Shown here: positions 35,447-43,095 of the stretch, one piece after another
Position numbering within the stretch: position 1 is the stretch's first letter
Layout of the letters: each line of letters starts with the position of its first letter
Assembly: GCF_020447265.1 (NCBI RefSeq)
Contig: NZ_JAJADR010000001.1
Coordinates: forward strand, 1-64,000
Source: Hymenobacter lucidus
Lineage (GTDB): Bacteria; Bacteroidota; Bacteroidia; Cytophagales; Hymenobacteraceae
Length of the DNA stretch: 64,000 nucleotides
Direction: 5' to 3'
Notes under the pieces: model-generated
The model's input: the letters and a program-made list of their open reading frames with translations, nothing else
The model's database searches: none
Told to the model about the DNA's origin: nothing
Made by a program: the position numbers and the translations under genes

Positions 35447-35587
35447 TTAATGTGCTAATGTGGGAAATGTGCTGATGTGCTAATAGGATGTGGTCAATGC
35501 GCCGAATGTGAGCAATGTGGGCAATGTGTTGTAATGACGCCCAACTACCTTTAGCACATTCTCCCCATTAGCACACCAGCACATTAA
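35447..35587. repeat. AATGTG-rich inverted array
   Basis: Left part 35447-35535 has at least six AATGTG/GATGTG units; right part ending at 35587 carries the reverse complement (CACATT...AGCACATTAA). TTAATGTGCT occurs in the left arm and its complement in the right. It lies just after the methyltransferase stop and before the ZIP gene. A second array is at 37684-37780. Confidence 0.7.
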
Positions 35588-35590
35588 TTT

Positions 35591-36331
35591 TCATTTCTTC
35601 AGAATAAAGATCATGCGGGGGCTGGTTTTCTCGGTGTAGGGCGCTAAGTGGTAGTCGCCCAGCACTTCGGCCAGCCTTAGCCCTGCCATCTGGAAGTATT
35701 CCTCAAACCGTTCCTGGCTCAGGGCCCGCACCCGCTCCTCGAAGTGCTGCGGCTGGCCCTCCCGGTCAGCAAAGCTTATTTCTTTGACAATAAAGTCGTT
35801 ATCGAGGTGGCGGCGCAGTTGAAAGGTGATGCCATCCACCGTCTTTTCCTCCCGGGCCACCAGTTCACGCACGGTCAGCTCGGTATTCATAAAGTCGATA
35901 ACCATCTTGCCGCCGGGGCGCAGCGCCGCCGCCGCCGAGCGTAGCGCTACTACGTTCTCGGTTTCGTTGGCGAAGTAGCCAAAGCTGGTAAACAGGTTGA
36001 ATATGAAATCAAACGGGCCGTAGGGCAGTGGGTCGCGCATGTCGTGCACGTAGAAGCGCAGTTGTTCGGTGGCATACTGTCGCGCGTAGTCGATGCTTTC
36101 CGGCGACAGGTCTACCCCGGTTACGTCGTAGCCTTTCTCACTCAGGTAAATGGCGTGCCGGCCCTTGCCGCAGCCCAGGTCCAGCAGGCGGGTAGCCGGC
36201 TTGGGGTGCAGATGTACCAGTAGCTCGTCGATAAAGGCCTGAGCCTCGGAGTGGTTACGGTCCCGGTAGAGCAGATGGTAGTAGGGCGAATCGAACCAGG
36301 TACTAAACCATTCAGCAACAGGTTGTGGCAT
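35591..36331 (-). CDS. class I SAM-dependent methyltransferase
   Basis: A 246-residue cytoplasmic enzyme from ATG at 36331. Motif I is LLDLGCGKGRHAIYLS, followed by YDVTGVDLSPESI; the sequence PFDFIFNLFTSFGYF is the usual motif for later strands. Substrate unknown. An earlier in-frame ATG (36475) is rejected because the extra segment lacks conservation signs. Confidence 0.88.
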   Translation of the reverse strand: MPQPVAEWFSTWFDSPYYHLLYRDRNHSEAQAFIDELLVHLHPKPATRLLDLGCGKGRHAIYLSEKGYDVTGVDLSPESIDYARQYATEQLRFYVHDMRDPLPYGPFDFIFNLFTSFGYFANETENVVALRSAAAALRPGGKMVIDFMNTELTVRELVAREEKTVDGITFQLRRHLDNDFIVKEISFADREGQPQHFEERVRALSQERFEEYFQMAGLRLAEVLGDYHLAPYTEKTSPRMIFILKK

Positions 36332-36542
36332 CAGGCAGGCAAAAGTGGGCGGAAAAGGAGCGGCACATCGGCCACTACGAAGAGACGCAGCGGCGTTATT
36401 TTGCAACAATGTTACAAAAAGCTGCCGACACTTGGGGCGCAGCCCGTCGCCAGTAGAATACATCGGCCCCAACATCAGCTACCCCGACCCAAAGGCAAAG
36501 GCAGCTGGCGCTGGGGCCAAACGATTTATAGTAAAGAGGTTT

Positions 36543-36914
36543 CTATTCCTCTTTCATCTTTTCAGCAGGCTTCTCGCTGTTGTCATGGGGCGTTTCGGCC
36601 GAAGCGGGGGCAGCTGCCTCCTTTTTGGTGCGGTCAGTCTCCTCGCCGTTGGCCGAAATGCCGTGCTCAGCAGTAGGATGACGGTCTTTCTCGAAGTCGG
36701 TGTGGGAGCTAACGGGCTCGGCAATGGCGCCGCCCTTAGCCTGGTGGGCTTCTTCCGCAGTGCCTTGGTCAAAGTTGTCGGTAGAGCGGGAGCCGGGCGC
36801 TACCTGGTCGAGCGATACTTTAGCTTCCGGACGCAGGTCCGAAGGTTCGCCGCTGCAGGCGTTCAGGGCCAGGCTGGCCACGGCCAAAGCGGAGAGCAGG
36901 AGGGTCTTAGTCAT
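36543..36914 (-). CDS. small lipoprotein, low-complexity
   Basis: A 123-residue lipoprotein (signal LLLSALAVASLALNACS, lipobox LNAC). The mature part is mostly Glu, Lys, Ala and Thr without predicted folds. A -7-like TACTTTG lies 20 bp upstream on the minus strand. Function unknown. Confidence 0.65.
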   Translation of the reverse strand: MTKTLLLSALAVASLALNACSGEPSDLRPEAKVSLDQVAPGSRSTDNFDQGTAEEAHQAKGGAIAEPVSSHTDFEKDRHPTAEHGISANGEETDRTKKEAAAPASAETPHDNSEKPAEKMKEE

Positions 36915-36934
36915 GTTCGTAAGAAGTTGAAATG

Positions 36935-36941
36935 CAAAGTA
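36935..36941 (-). promoter_or_regulatory. -7-like element of the lipoprotein gene
   Basis: TACTTTG on the minus strand, 20 bp before the start codon. Confidence 0.4.
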
Positions 36942-37031
36942 GATAGCCGGTAGCAAGCCGCAAGTCGGCCAATTACCTATGGCCCAGCCAGCGGTAGCCG
37001 AAATTACAGTACCGGCCGGGCGGGCGCAAAG

Positions 37032-37670
37032 TTACGCGGAAGTTGGGCTCGTCGGCGCGGCCGGCGCGGGAGATTGGGCCGGCAGCAGGTTTTTCCGGCG
37101 CAGCATCGAGTCAAACAGCTTGATATCGTTGGGCGAGTTGAAGATGCGCAGGGGCAGGTGCAGGAAAATCGGCACATTGAAGGTGCGCGCCATCCAGCCC
37201 TTGAAGCCTTGCAGCTCGTCGGCCGCGGCCGGGGGCTGCAGCCACAGCAGGTAGGCGTCGTCGTCGCGGCGGGCCTGCCCAATCATGTCCCAAGTGAGAC
37301 CCATGCCTTTGGTTTCGCTCTGGCGCAGCACGATCTGGCGGTTGTCGATTTCGTAGTTCATACGCTCAAACAGCGCCTTGCTTTGCTCCATCTGGGCCAC
37401 GCCCGTAATCTGGGCCGAACGCAGCAGCACAAACAGCAGCGTGAGCAGAAAAGCACCCAGCACCCACCACCACGAGGGCCAAATGAGGGCCGGCAGCAAA
37501 CCAATAGCTAGTGGAATCAAGGCATACCACCATTCTTTCTTCCAGACCTGCGCCATGGCCATGCTCGTGTAAGTATCAGTGCTGAGCTGGTATTTTTTGG
37601 TTCGGATGGCCATGGGCGCGGGGCCCTGGGCCTGCTGCCGGTAGCTGCCGCGTTGGTTGGGTTGTTGCAT
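37032..37670 (-). CDS. membrane protein, YcxB-like
   Basis: A 212-residue protein with two close membrane segments (WWYALIPLAIGLLPALIW, SWWWVLGAFLLTLLFVLLR) and a C-terminal soluble domain (TWDMIGQARRDDDAYLLWLQ) resembling YcxB. The Pro/Ala C-terminus is low-complexity. Function unknown. Confidence 0.68.
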   Translation of the reverse strand: MQQPNQRGSYRQQAQGPAPMAIRTKKYQLSTDTYTSMAMAQVWKKEWWYALIPLAIGLLPALIWPSWWWVLGAFLLTLLFVLLRSAQITGVAQMEQSKALFERMNYEIDNRQIVLRQSETKGMGLTWDMIGQARRDDDAYLLWLQPPAAADELQGFKGWMARTFNVPIFLHLPLRIFNSPNDIKLFDSMLRRKNLLPAQSPAPAAPTSPTSA

Positions 37671-37683
37671 TGGGGTAATGAGA

Positions 37684-37780
37684 AAATGTGTTTTGAATGT
37701 GGTGAATGTGAAAATGACGATGTGGATTCAGTTCGTAGAACACTCCACATTCAGCACATCTACCACATTCTTCACATTTG
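37684..37780. repeat. AATGTG-rich inverted array, second copy
   Basis: Left arm 37684-37725 with AATGTG units; right arm 37743-37780 with CACATT units. It lies between nadC (stop 37784) and the YcxB-like gene. Confidence 0.7.
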
Positions 37781-37783
37781 AAA

Positions 37784-38644
37784 TTAAAACGCTTTCAGGC
37801 TCAGATCTAGGCTCTTAACCGAGTGAGTAAGCGCGCCTACCGAAATATAGTCGACGCCAGTGCCGGCTACTTCGGCAATGGTTTGCTCAGTAATGCCGCC
37901 CGAAGCTTCGGTTGGGCAGCGGCCGTCAACCAGGTTCACGGCCTCGCGCAGCAGGCTGGGCGCCATGTTGTCGAGCATAATCCGGTCGATGCCGCCAATG
38001 TCGAGCACCTGCTGCACTTCGGCCAGCGTGCGGGTTTCGACCACGATGGGCAACTGCCGGTTAGTGCGCTCTAGGTAAGCCTTGGTGGCTTCAATGGCCG
38101 GGCGGATGCCGCCGGCGTAGTCTACGTGGTTGTCTTTGAGGATGATACCGTCGAAAAGACCGTATCGGTGATTTACGCCGCCCCCGATAAGCACTGCCCA
38201 CTTCTCGCAGATGCGGAAGTTGGGGGTGGTCTTGCGGGTGTCGAGCAGCTTGGCCTTGGTGCCGGCCATCAGGCTGGTGAGGTGGGCCGTGTAGGTGGCA
38301 ATGGCGCTCATGCGCTGCATACAGTTGAGTACCAAGCGCTCAGCGGTCAGGATACTTTGGGAACGGCCTTCTACGATAAAGGCAATGTCGCCGTGTTTTA
38401 CCCGGTCACCGTCGTTGAGGAGTTGCTCTACCTGCAGGTCGGCATCCACTTCCCGGAAAATAAGGTGGGCCAGCGCTACGCCCGCCAGCACACCTTCGCC
38501 TTTTACCAGCAGATGCGCCCGGTTGTGGGCTTCGGCCGGAATAGCCGCCAGGGAAGAATGGTCGCCGTCGCCGATATCCTCGGCCAGGGCCGTGCGAATA
38601 AAGGTGGTGAGAGCGTCGGGGGTGAGGTAGGGTGGAATTTGCAC
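37784..38644 (-). CDS. nadC: nicotinate-nucleotide pyrophosphorylase (quinolinate phosphoribosyltransferase)
   Basis: A 286-residue enzyme converting quinolinate and PRPP to nicotinate mononucleotide in NAD synthesis. Blocks include DTRKTTPNFRICEKWAVLIG, GGVNHRYGLFDGIILKDNH and EASGGITEQTIAEVAGTGVD. No ATG fits; GTG at 38644 gives VQIPPYLTPDALTTF, the usual start of Bacteroidota NadC. A -7 element lies 5 bp upstream of it, so the mRNA is probably leaderless. Confidence 0.94.
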   Translation of the reverse strand: MQIPPYLTPDALTTFIRTALAEDIGDGDHSSLAAIPAEAHNRAHLLVKGEGVLAGVALAHLIFREVDADLQVEQLLNDGDRVKHGDIAFIVEGRSQSILTAERLVLNCMQRMSAIATYTAHLTSLMAGTKAKLLDTRKTTPNFRICEKWAVLIGGGVNHRYGLFDGIILKDNHVDYAGGIRPAIEATKAYLERTNRQLPIVVETRTLAEVQQVLDIGGIDRIMLDNMAPSLLREAVNLVDGRCPTEASGGITEQTIAEVAGTGVDYISVGALTHSVKSLDLSLKAF

Positions 38645-38648
38645 GGTG

Positions 38649-38656
38649 CAAAAATA
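38649..38656 (-). promoter_or_regulatory. -7 element abutting the nadC start
   Basis: TATTTTTG on the minus strand, matching TAnnTTTG, 5 bp before the GTG start. Confidence 0.5.
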
Positions 38657-38686
38657 GAAAAAGGCCCCGACTTGCGCCGGAGCCTT
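38655..38686 (-). terminator. terminator of the DUF4783 gene
   Basis: Stem AAGGCTCCG/CGGGGCCTT (one mismatch) followed on the minus strand by TTTTTC. It overlaps the nadC -7 element, so termination and nadC initiation share the same bases. Confidence 0.65.
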
Positions 38687-38787
38687 TCCTGGAATCCTCA
38701 AAAACAATTGGCCGCTTAATGGGTATCGTAGGGAAGCAGTAAGTGGCTTTTTTTCAAATTCTTAGCGCTTCGGAGCCAGTCAGCGGA

Positions 38788-39186
38788 CTATTCCTTGGTA
38801 AAATCGATGGTGTCGATGACCAAATTGCCTTGGGCCGACTTCATCTTGACGAACATCCGGTAGGCACCGGTTTTGCTCACGTACTTGCCAACCGCGTAGG
38901 GCGTTCCTTCGTTACTACCACCGTAGTGCACAAAGTCGAAACCGGCGGGAGAATTCTTGGCGAAGAAGTCTTTCATCACGAATTCAGCCTGCGTCGAGCT
39001 ATAGCTCTGCTTGTCACCGTCAAAGCTCAATTCCACCGTCGAGCCAAAATACTGGGAAAGTTCTCGGGAAGAGCCGCTCCGGATGGCATTGCGCACCGGG
39101 GCGAAGGCCTCACCCTGCGCCAGTACCGTTACGGAGAGTAACAAGAACCAAACGACGGTAATAACCTGGAATATGTTGCGTTTCAT
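38788..39186 (-). CDS. DUF4783 exported protein
   Basis: A 132-residue secreted protein with signal peptide (VITVVWFLLLSVTVLAQ). The remaining sequence (AIRSGSSRELSQYFGSTVEL, AEFVMKDFFAKNSPAGF) matches DUF4783, an NTF2-like fold common in Cytophagales. Function unknown. Confidence 0.85.
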   Translation of the reverse strand: MKRNIFQVITVVWFLLLSVTVLAQGEAFAPVRNAIRSGSSRELSQYFGSTVELSFDGDKQSYSSTQAEFVMKDFFAKNSPAGFDFVHYGGSNEGTPYAVGKYVSKTGAYRMFVKMKSAQGNLVIDTIDFTKE

Positions 39187-39324
39187 ACTAGAGTAGGGAA
39201 TGTATCATGCTGTTCGCTAAAACTATGCCAAGTAGGCATTGTCCATAAAATGTCCCCACAGCCAGCCGCCACGGCTCCAAGGTAATCCAAACCAACAAAA
39301 TGTGCGCGTTCCGAGTGGTGCGCT

Positions 39325-39332
39325 TATCTTTG
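39325..39332 (+). promoter_or_regulatory. -7 element abutting the gpmI start
   Basis: TATCTTTG matches TAnnTTTG exactly, 5 bp before the ATG of gpmI; the transcript would be leaderless or nearly so. Confidence 0.6.
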
Positions 39333-39337
39333 CAGCT

Positions 39338-40891
39338 ATGAATAAACAGGTATTGCTGGTAATCTTGGACGGGTGGGGCTTGGCTCAGAATAAGGACGTA
39401 TCGGCTATAGACAAAGCCAATACTCCATTTGTTGATTCCCTGTTTCAACGTTTTCCGCACAGCAAGCTACAGGCCTCCGGCGAAGCCGTGGGTTTGCCCG
39501 ATGGGCAGATGGGCAATTCGGAAGTGGGCCACATGAATATCGGGGCCGGCCGGGTAGTGTACCAGGATCTGGTGCGCATCAACAAATCCATTCGGGAGCG
39601 GAAGCTGGGCGCTATGCCCGCGCTGGAAAAGGCCTTCGAGTATGCCCGCACCACGGGCCGCAACCTGCACTATATCGGGCTGCTGTCGGATGGGGGCGTA
39701 CATTCCCACATCGAGCACCTGAAAGCCCTTTGCACCCTGGCCCACGACGCCGACGTGCATAAGGTCTTCATTCACGCCTTCACCGACGGCCGCGACACTG
39801 ACCCCAAAGGTGGCGTGAACTATGTGAATGACCTGGAGCAGAGCTTAGCCCGCAGCGGCGCCAAAATTGCCTCGGTGGTGGGCCGCTACTACGCCATGGA
39901 CCGCGACAACCGCTGGGAACGGGTGAAAATAGCCTACGACCTACTGGTAAACGGCAAGGGCGCGCCTTCCCAGAACCTGATTCAGAGCATGCTCGACTCC
40001 TACAAGGACGGCGTGACGGATGAGTTTCTGATGCCGATTGTGAAGGTGGGCGCCGACGGACAGCCGCTGGCCACCATCCAGGAAGGCGACGTGGTCATTT
40101 GCTTCAACTTCCGCACCGACCGGGGCCGGGAAATTACGCAGGCCCTAACCCAGCAGGATTTCCACGCCTTCAACATGCACCGGCTAAACCTGCACTACCT
40201 GACGATGACCAACTACGACGCCACGTTCGTGGGCGTCACCCCGATTTTTGAGAAGGATAACCTCGAAAATACACTGGGCGCAGTGCTGGAAGCCAACGGT
40301 AAAAAGCAGATCCGGATTGCCGAAACCGAAAAGTACCCGCACGTCACGTTCTTCTTTTCGGGCGGCCGGGAAGTGGAGTTCAACGGGGAAACTCGCCTGA
40401 TGCGTGCCTCGCCCAAAGTGGCCACCTACGATTTGCAGCCCGAAATGAGTGCCTACGAGCTGCGCGACGCGCTGGTGCCCGAGCTGCAAGCTAAGTCGGC
40501 CGATTTTGTGGTACTCAACTTCGCCAACCCCGACATGGTGGGCCACACCGGCGTGTTTGAGGCCGCCGTGAAGGCGGTGGAAACTGTGGATGCCTGCACC
40601 CGCGACGTGGTAACGGCCGCGCTGGAAAGCAACTACGCCTGCATCGTTATTGCCGACCACGGCAACGCCGACATGATGATTAACCCCGACGGCACACCAA
40701 ATACAGCTCACACCACTAATCTGGTGCCCTGCATCCTGGCCGATACTGACTTCCGGGGCACGCTGGCTGATGGCAAGCTGGGCGACATTGCGCCAACCGT
40801 GCTGGCGCTGATGGGCCTGCCCCAGCCCGCCGATATGACCGGCGTTTCACTGCTGCAACCCACTGGCATTGCTACTCCCACGAATGCGTAG
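39338..40891 (+). CDS. gpmI: 2,3-bisphosphoglycerate-independent phosphoglycerate mutase
   Basis: A 517-residue Mn-dependent glycolytic enzyme interconverting 3- and 2-phosphoglycerate. Start MNKQVLLVILDGWG is set by the DGWG metal-binding motif. The phosphorylated serine is S61 in GNSEVGHMN. HTTNLVP, ADHGNADMM and TDGRDTDPKGG are conserved. A small lipoprotein gene overlaps its last 8 bases. Confidence 0.97.
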   Translation: MNKQVLLVILDGWGLAQNKDVSAIDKANTPFVDSLFQRFPHSKLQASGEAVGLPDGQMGNSEVGHMNIGAGRVVYQDLVRINKSIRERKLGAMPALEKAFEYARTTGRNLHYIGLLSDGGVHSHIEHLKALCTLAHDADVHKVFIHAFTDGRDTDPKGGVNYVNDLEQSLARSGAKIASVVGRYYAMDRDNRWERVKIAYDLLVNGKGAPSQNLIQSMLDSYKDGVTDEFLMPIVKVGADGQPLATIQEGDVVICFNFRTDRGREITQALTQQDFHAFNMHRLNLHYLTMTNYDATFVGVTPIFEKDNLENTLGAVLEANGKKQIRIAETEKYPHVTFFFSGGREVEFNGETRLMRASPKVATYDLQPEMSAYELRDALVPELQAKSADFVVLNFANPDMVGHTGVFEAAVKAVETVDACTRDVVTAALESNYACIVIADHGNADMMINPDGTPNTAHTTNLVPCILADTDFRGTLADGKLGDIAPTVLALMGLPQPADMTGVSLLQPTGIATPTNA

Positions 40892-41468
40892 AGCATTTTG
40901 GGCCGCCGCCTTCCTGCTCCTGACTACGGCCTGTAGCCAGGAGCAAGAGGCTGTCCGTACTGGCCAGCCCGTGCGCAAGCCGCTGTATTTCGACGTGAAA
41001 GGCTTTCTGGACCAGCAGACAAAGCTGCTCACTGATCAGCAGCCGGCCGTGGAAAAGCAAGTGGCCCTGCGCGACGGAAAGATGGAAACCACGCGGGTAG
41101 AAAAGGTTGATTGGAGCAAGGAGCTGCAGATTTTCTACCAAGCCGATATTAACAAGCCCGCCCTGCGCGGCGCCTATGATTCATTGGCTGCCCCAACCGG
41201 TGACACGATAGCCATTGGTAAGGTGTACCGCCGAAAAGTTGGTATCGAGAACATCGTAGACCAGCTGCGGGTGACGCAAAACGATACCAAAGACGGGACT
41301 ATTGAGGCCGTGCTGACGCAGGATAATCCATTGTTTTTCTCGCGCAAAACCCTAACACTACAGTATCAGAATGGGCTGCTGAGCAGCTATGAAGTGCGGG
41401 GCGTGCAGAAGCTGGTGATGTTCGACACACTGCGTTATTCAGCCACGGTGCGGGTGTTAACGCGGTAA
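40884..41468 (+). CDS. lipoprotein of unknown function
   Basis: A 194-residue lipoprotein (signal FWAAAFLLLTTACS, lipobox LTTAC) from ATG at 40884, overlapping gpmI by 8 bp, so it is translationally coupled. The rest (VDQLRVTQNDTKDGTIEAVL) suggests a beta-rich fold; no family recognised. An earlier TTG at 40869 is possible. Confidence 0.7.
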   Translation: MRRAFWAAAFLLLTTACSQEQEAVRTGQPVRKPLYFDVKGFLDQQTKLLTDQQPAVEKQVALRDGKMETTRVEKVDWSKELQIFYQADINKPALRGAYDSLAAPTGDTIAIGKVYRRKVGIENIVDQLRVTQNDTKDGTIEAVLTQDNPLFFSRKTLTLQYQNGLLSSYEVRGVQKLVMFDTLRYSATVRVLTR

Positions 41469-41477
41469 AAGCAGGCA

Positions 41478-41999
41478 ATGGTCTGGCTCGGTCAACTCCT
41501 GACAGCTAACTATAATGGGTACGCCCTGGTAGCTCCACTGTTACTGCTTGTGGGAAAGCGACAATGGCTGACTCAGAAGGCGCATCTGTTGCCCCTGCTG
41601 AATCTATTATTGGCACTAGATGGTCTGCTGGGAGCTGTTTTGCTCTGCTATTCCCTTTTCTCAGCTTACACTGCCTCGGATGAATCTGAGTGGTTCGCCC
41701 TTGCAAACCGCTACACAGGCCCTTACTGGTGGGCGACGCTATTATACTGGCTGCCGCTACTATTGGCGCAGCTGTTTTGGCAAAGGCGGTTTCGAGGCAG
41801 CCGGCTGGTAATGGTGCTGATTATAGTGCTTATGTGGGCTATCCGGGCGGCTCCTTTTCTGCCGTTGCTGTGTGCCGGTTGCCTACCCAGTGTCGGGGTG
41901 CTGTTTACACCACCACACGTTTTGCTGCTGGAAATCCTGGGGTACTGTGCCGTGGTGTTGGGCCTGAACCAATGGCGGTTGAGTCGCCAGCAACATTAG
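41478..41999 (+). CDS. membrane protein of unknown function
   Basis: A 173-residue very hydrophobic protein with about five membrane segments (LLLALDGLLGAVLLCYSLFS, LVMVLIIVLMWAI). No family recognised. It starts 9 bp after the preceding gene and ends overlapping the convergent gene in TTAG. Confidence 0.6.
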   Translation: MVWLGQLLTANYNGYALVAPLLLLVGKRQWLTQKAHLLPLLNLLLALDGLLGAVLLCYSLFSAYTASDESEWFALANRYTGPYWWATLLYWLPLLLAQLFWQRRFRGSRLVMVLIIVLMWAIRAAPFLPLLCAGCLPSVGVLFTPPHVLLLEILGYCAVVLGLNQWRLSRQQH

Positions 42000-42571
42000 T
42001 CCAGATACGGCTCCACGCGGGCTACGGCGGGTTTGCCTTCCGAGAAGGTAGCCGACACATTATTGGCCCGCTCCGTGTCGCGAATCTGCATTTTGATGCA
42101 AGAGCCACCATTTTGCCGGGCCGAAGCATCCAGGGTCACGCGAAGGCGCTGGCCGTAGGCAGGGCGGAAGTTGGTAATGACAGCCCGCCGCAACAGGCGC
42201 TGCTCGGGCATGCAATAGAACTCGAACTGGTTGCCTTGATGCTGTAGCGTCAGAATGGTGTCGGTCTGGCCTTTCTCGTGCACGTTGGCAAACGGCTTAC
42301 GCGAAACCACTTTGGCCCCCGCGCTCAGCAGCTCGGCCACAGTGGGCTCGGTGCCGAAAGGCTGCCCGGCCAGCGTGTCGTTGGTGGTAATGCAGGAGGC
42401 TTTGGCTACGGGCTTAGCCACCGGGGCTTTTCGTCGGGCAGGAGTCGGGGGCGCGGTTTGCGCTTTAGCCACCGCCGTATCGTCGCTGTGGCACGCGCCC
42501 AAGCCCAACGCCGCGTATACGGCCAGGGTCGTTACCAGTTTGGCGGAAGAAAGTACGGCGGCAGAAAACAT
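41996..42571 (-). CDS. exported protein of unknown function, probable lipoprotein
   Basis: A 191-residue protein with signal and lipobox-like LGLGAC. A Pro/Ala/Lys linker follows, then a soluble region (LAGQPFGTEPTVAELLSAGA, GNQFEFYCMPEQRLLRRAVI). No family recognised. Its stop overlaps the convergent neighbour by 4 bp. Confidence 0.6.
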   Translation of the reverse strand: MFSAAVLSSAKLVTTLAVYAALGLGACHSDDTAVAKAQTAPPTPARRKAPVAKPVAKASCITTNDTLAGQPFGTEPTVAELLSAGAKVVSRKPFANVHEKGQTDTILTLQHQGNQFEFYCMPEQRLLRRAVITNFRPAYGQRLRVTLDASARQNGGSCIKMQIRDTERANNVSATFSEGKPAVARVEPYLD

Positions 42572-42654
42572 AGCGCGACAAGGGCCTTTTCTGCCTCTTA
42601 CGCAAATAGATGCCGCCCGGCCTGCTACGCGCGGGGTTTATTTTCGGGGTCCGG

Positions 42655-43083
42655 CTAACCCTCGGTGCCCATCAGCGTGGCCACTATCCAGCGGCGGCCG
42701 CCGTGGTTGCGGTGCTCCCCCAAGTAGATTCCCTGCCAGGTGCCCAGGGCCAGTTCGCCATTGGTAATCGGGATAGAAATGGAGGTGCCCAGCATGGCGG
42801 CTTTCAGGTGGGCCGGCATATCGTCGGGGCCTTCCTGTGTGTGGTGGAAGTAGGGTGCATTCTCGGGCACGGCCCGGTTGAAATACTGCTCGAAGTCGTG
42901 CCGCACGGTGGGGTCGGCGTTTTCGTTGATGCTCAGGCTGGCCGAGGTATGCTGAATAAAGAAGTGAGCCGTCCCAATTTTTAGGCCTTCGAGCTCGGGT
43001 AATTCGGCCACCAGCAAGTCGGTGATGAGGTGGAAGCCGCGGCGCACGGCCGGCATCCGCAGACGTTTCTGAATCCAGATCAT
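42655..43083 (-). CDS. YjbQ family (UPF0047) protein
   Basis: A 142-residue protein with the family blocks FFIQHTSASLSINENADPTV, the GTWQGIYLGEHR motif and HTQEGPDDMPAHLK. Family members are reported to have phosphatase-like, thiamine-phosphate synthase or RNA-related roles; the conserved His residues are intact. It lies 12 bp after the beta-helix gene and is likely cotranscribed. Confidence 0.92.
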   Translation of the reverse strand: MIWIQKRLRMPAVRRGFHLITDLLVAELPELEGLKIGTAHFFIQHTSASLSINENADPTVRHDFEQYFNRAVPENAPYFHHTQEGPDDMPAHLKAAMLGTSISIPITNGELALGTWQGIYLGEHRNHGGRRWIVATLMGTEG

Positions 43084-43095
43084 AGCAGTAGCAGG

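Noticed and set aside
35447..37780. CRISPR array suspected from repeated AATGTG
   Set aside because: Units are 6-10 bp, irregular and arranged as inverted arms; there are no spacers and no cas genes.
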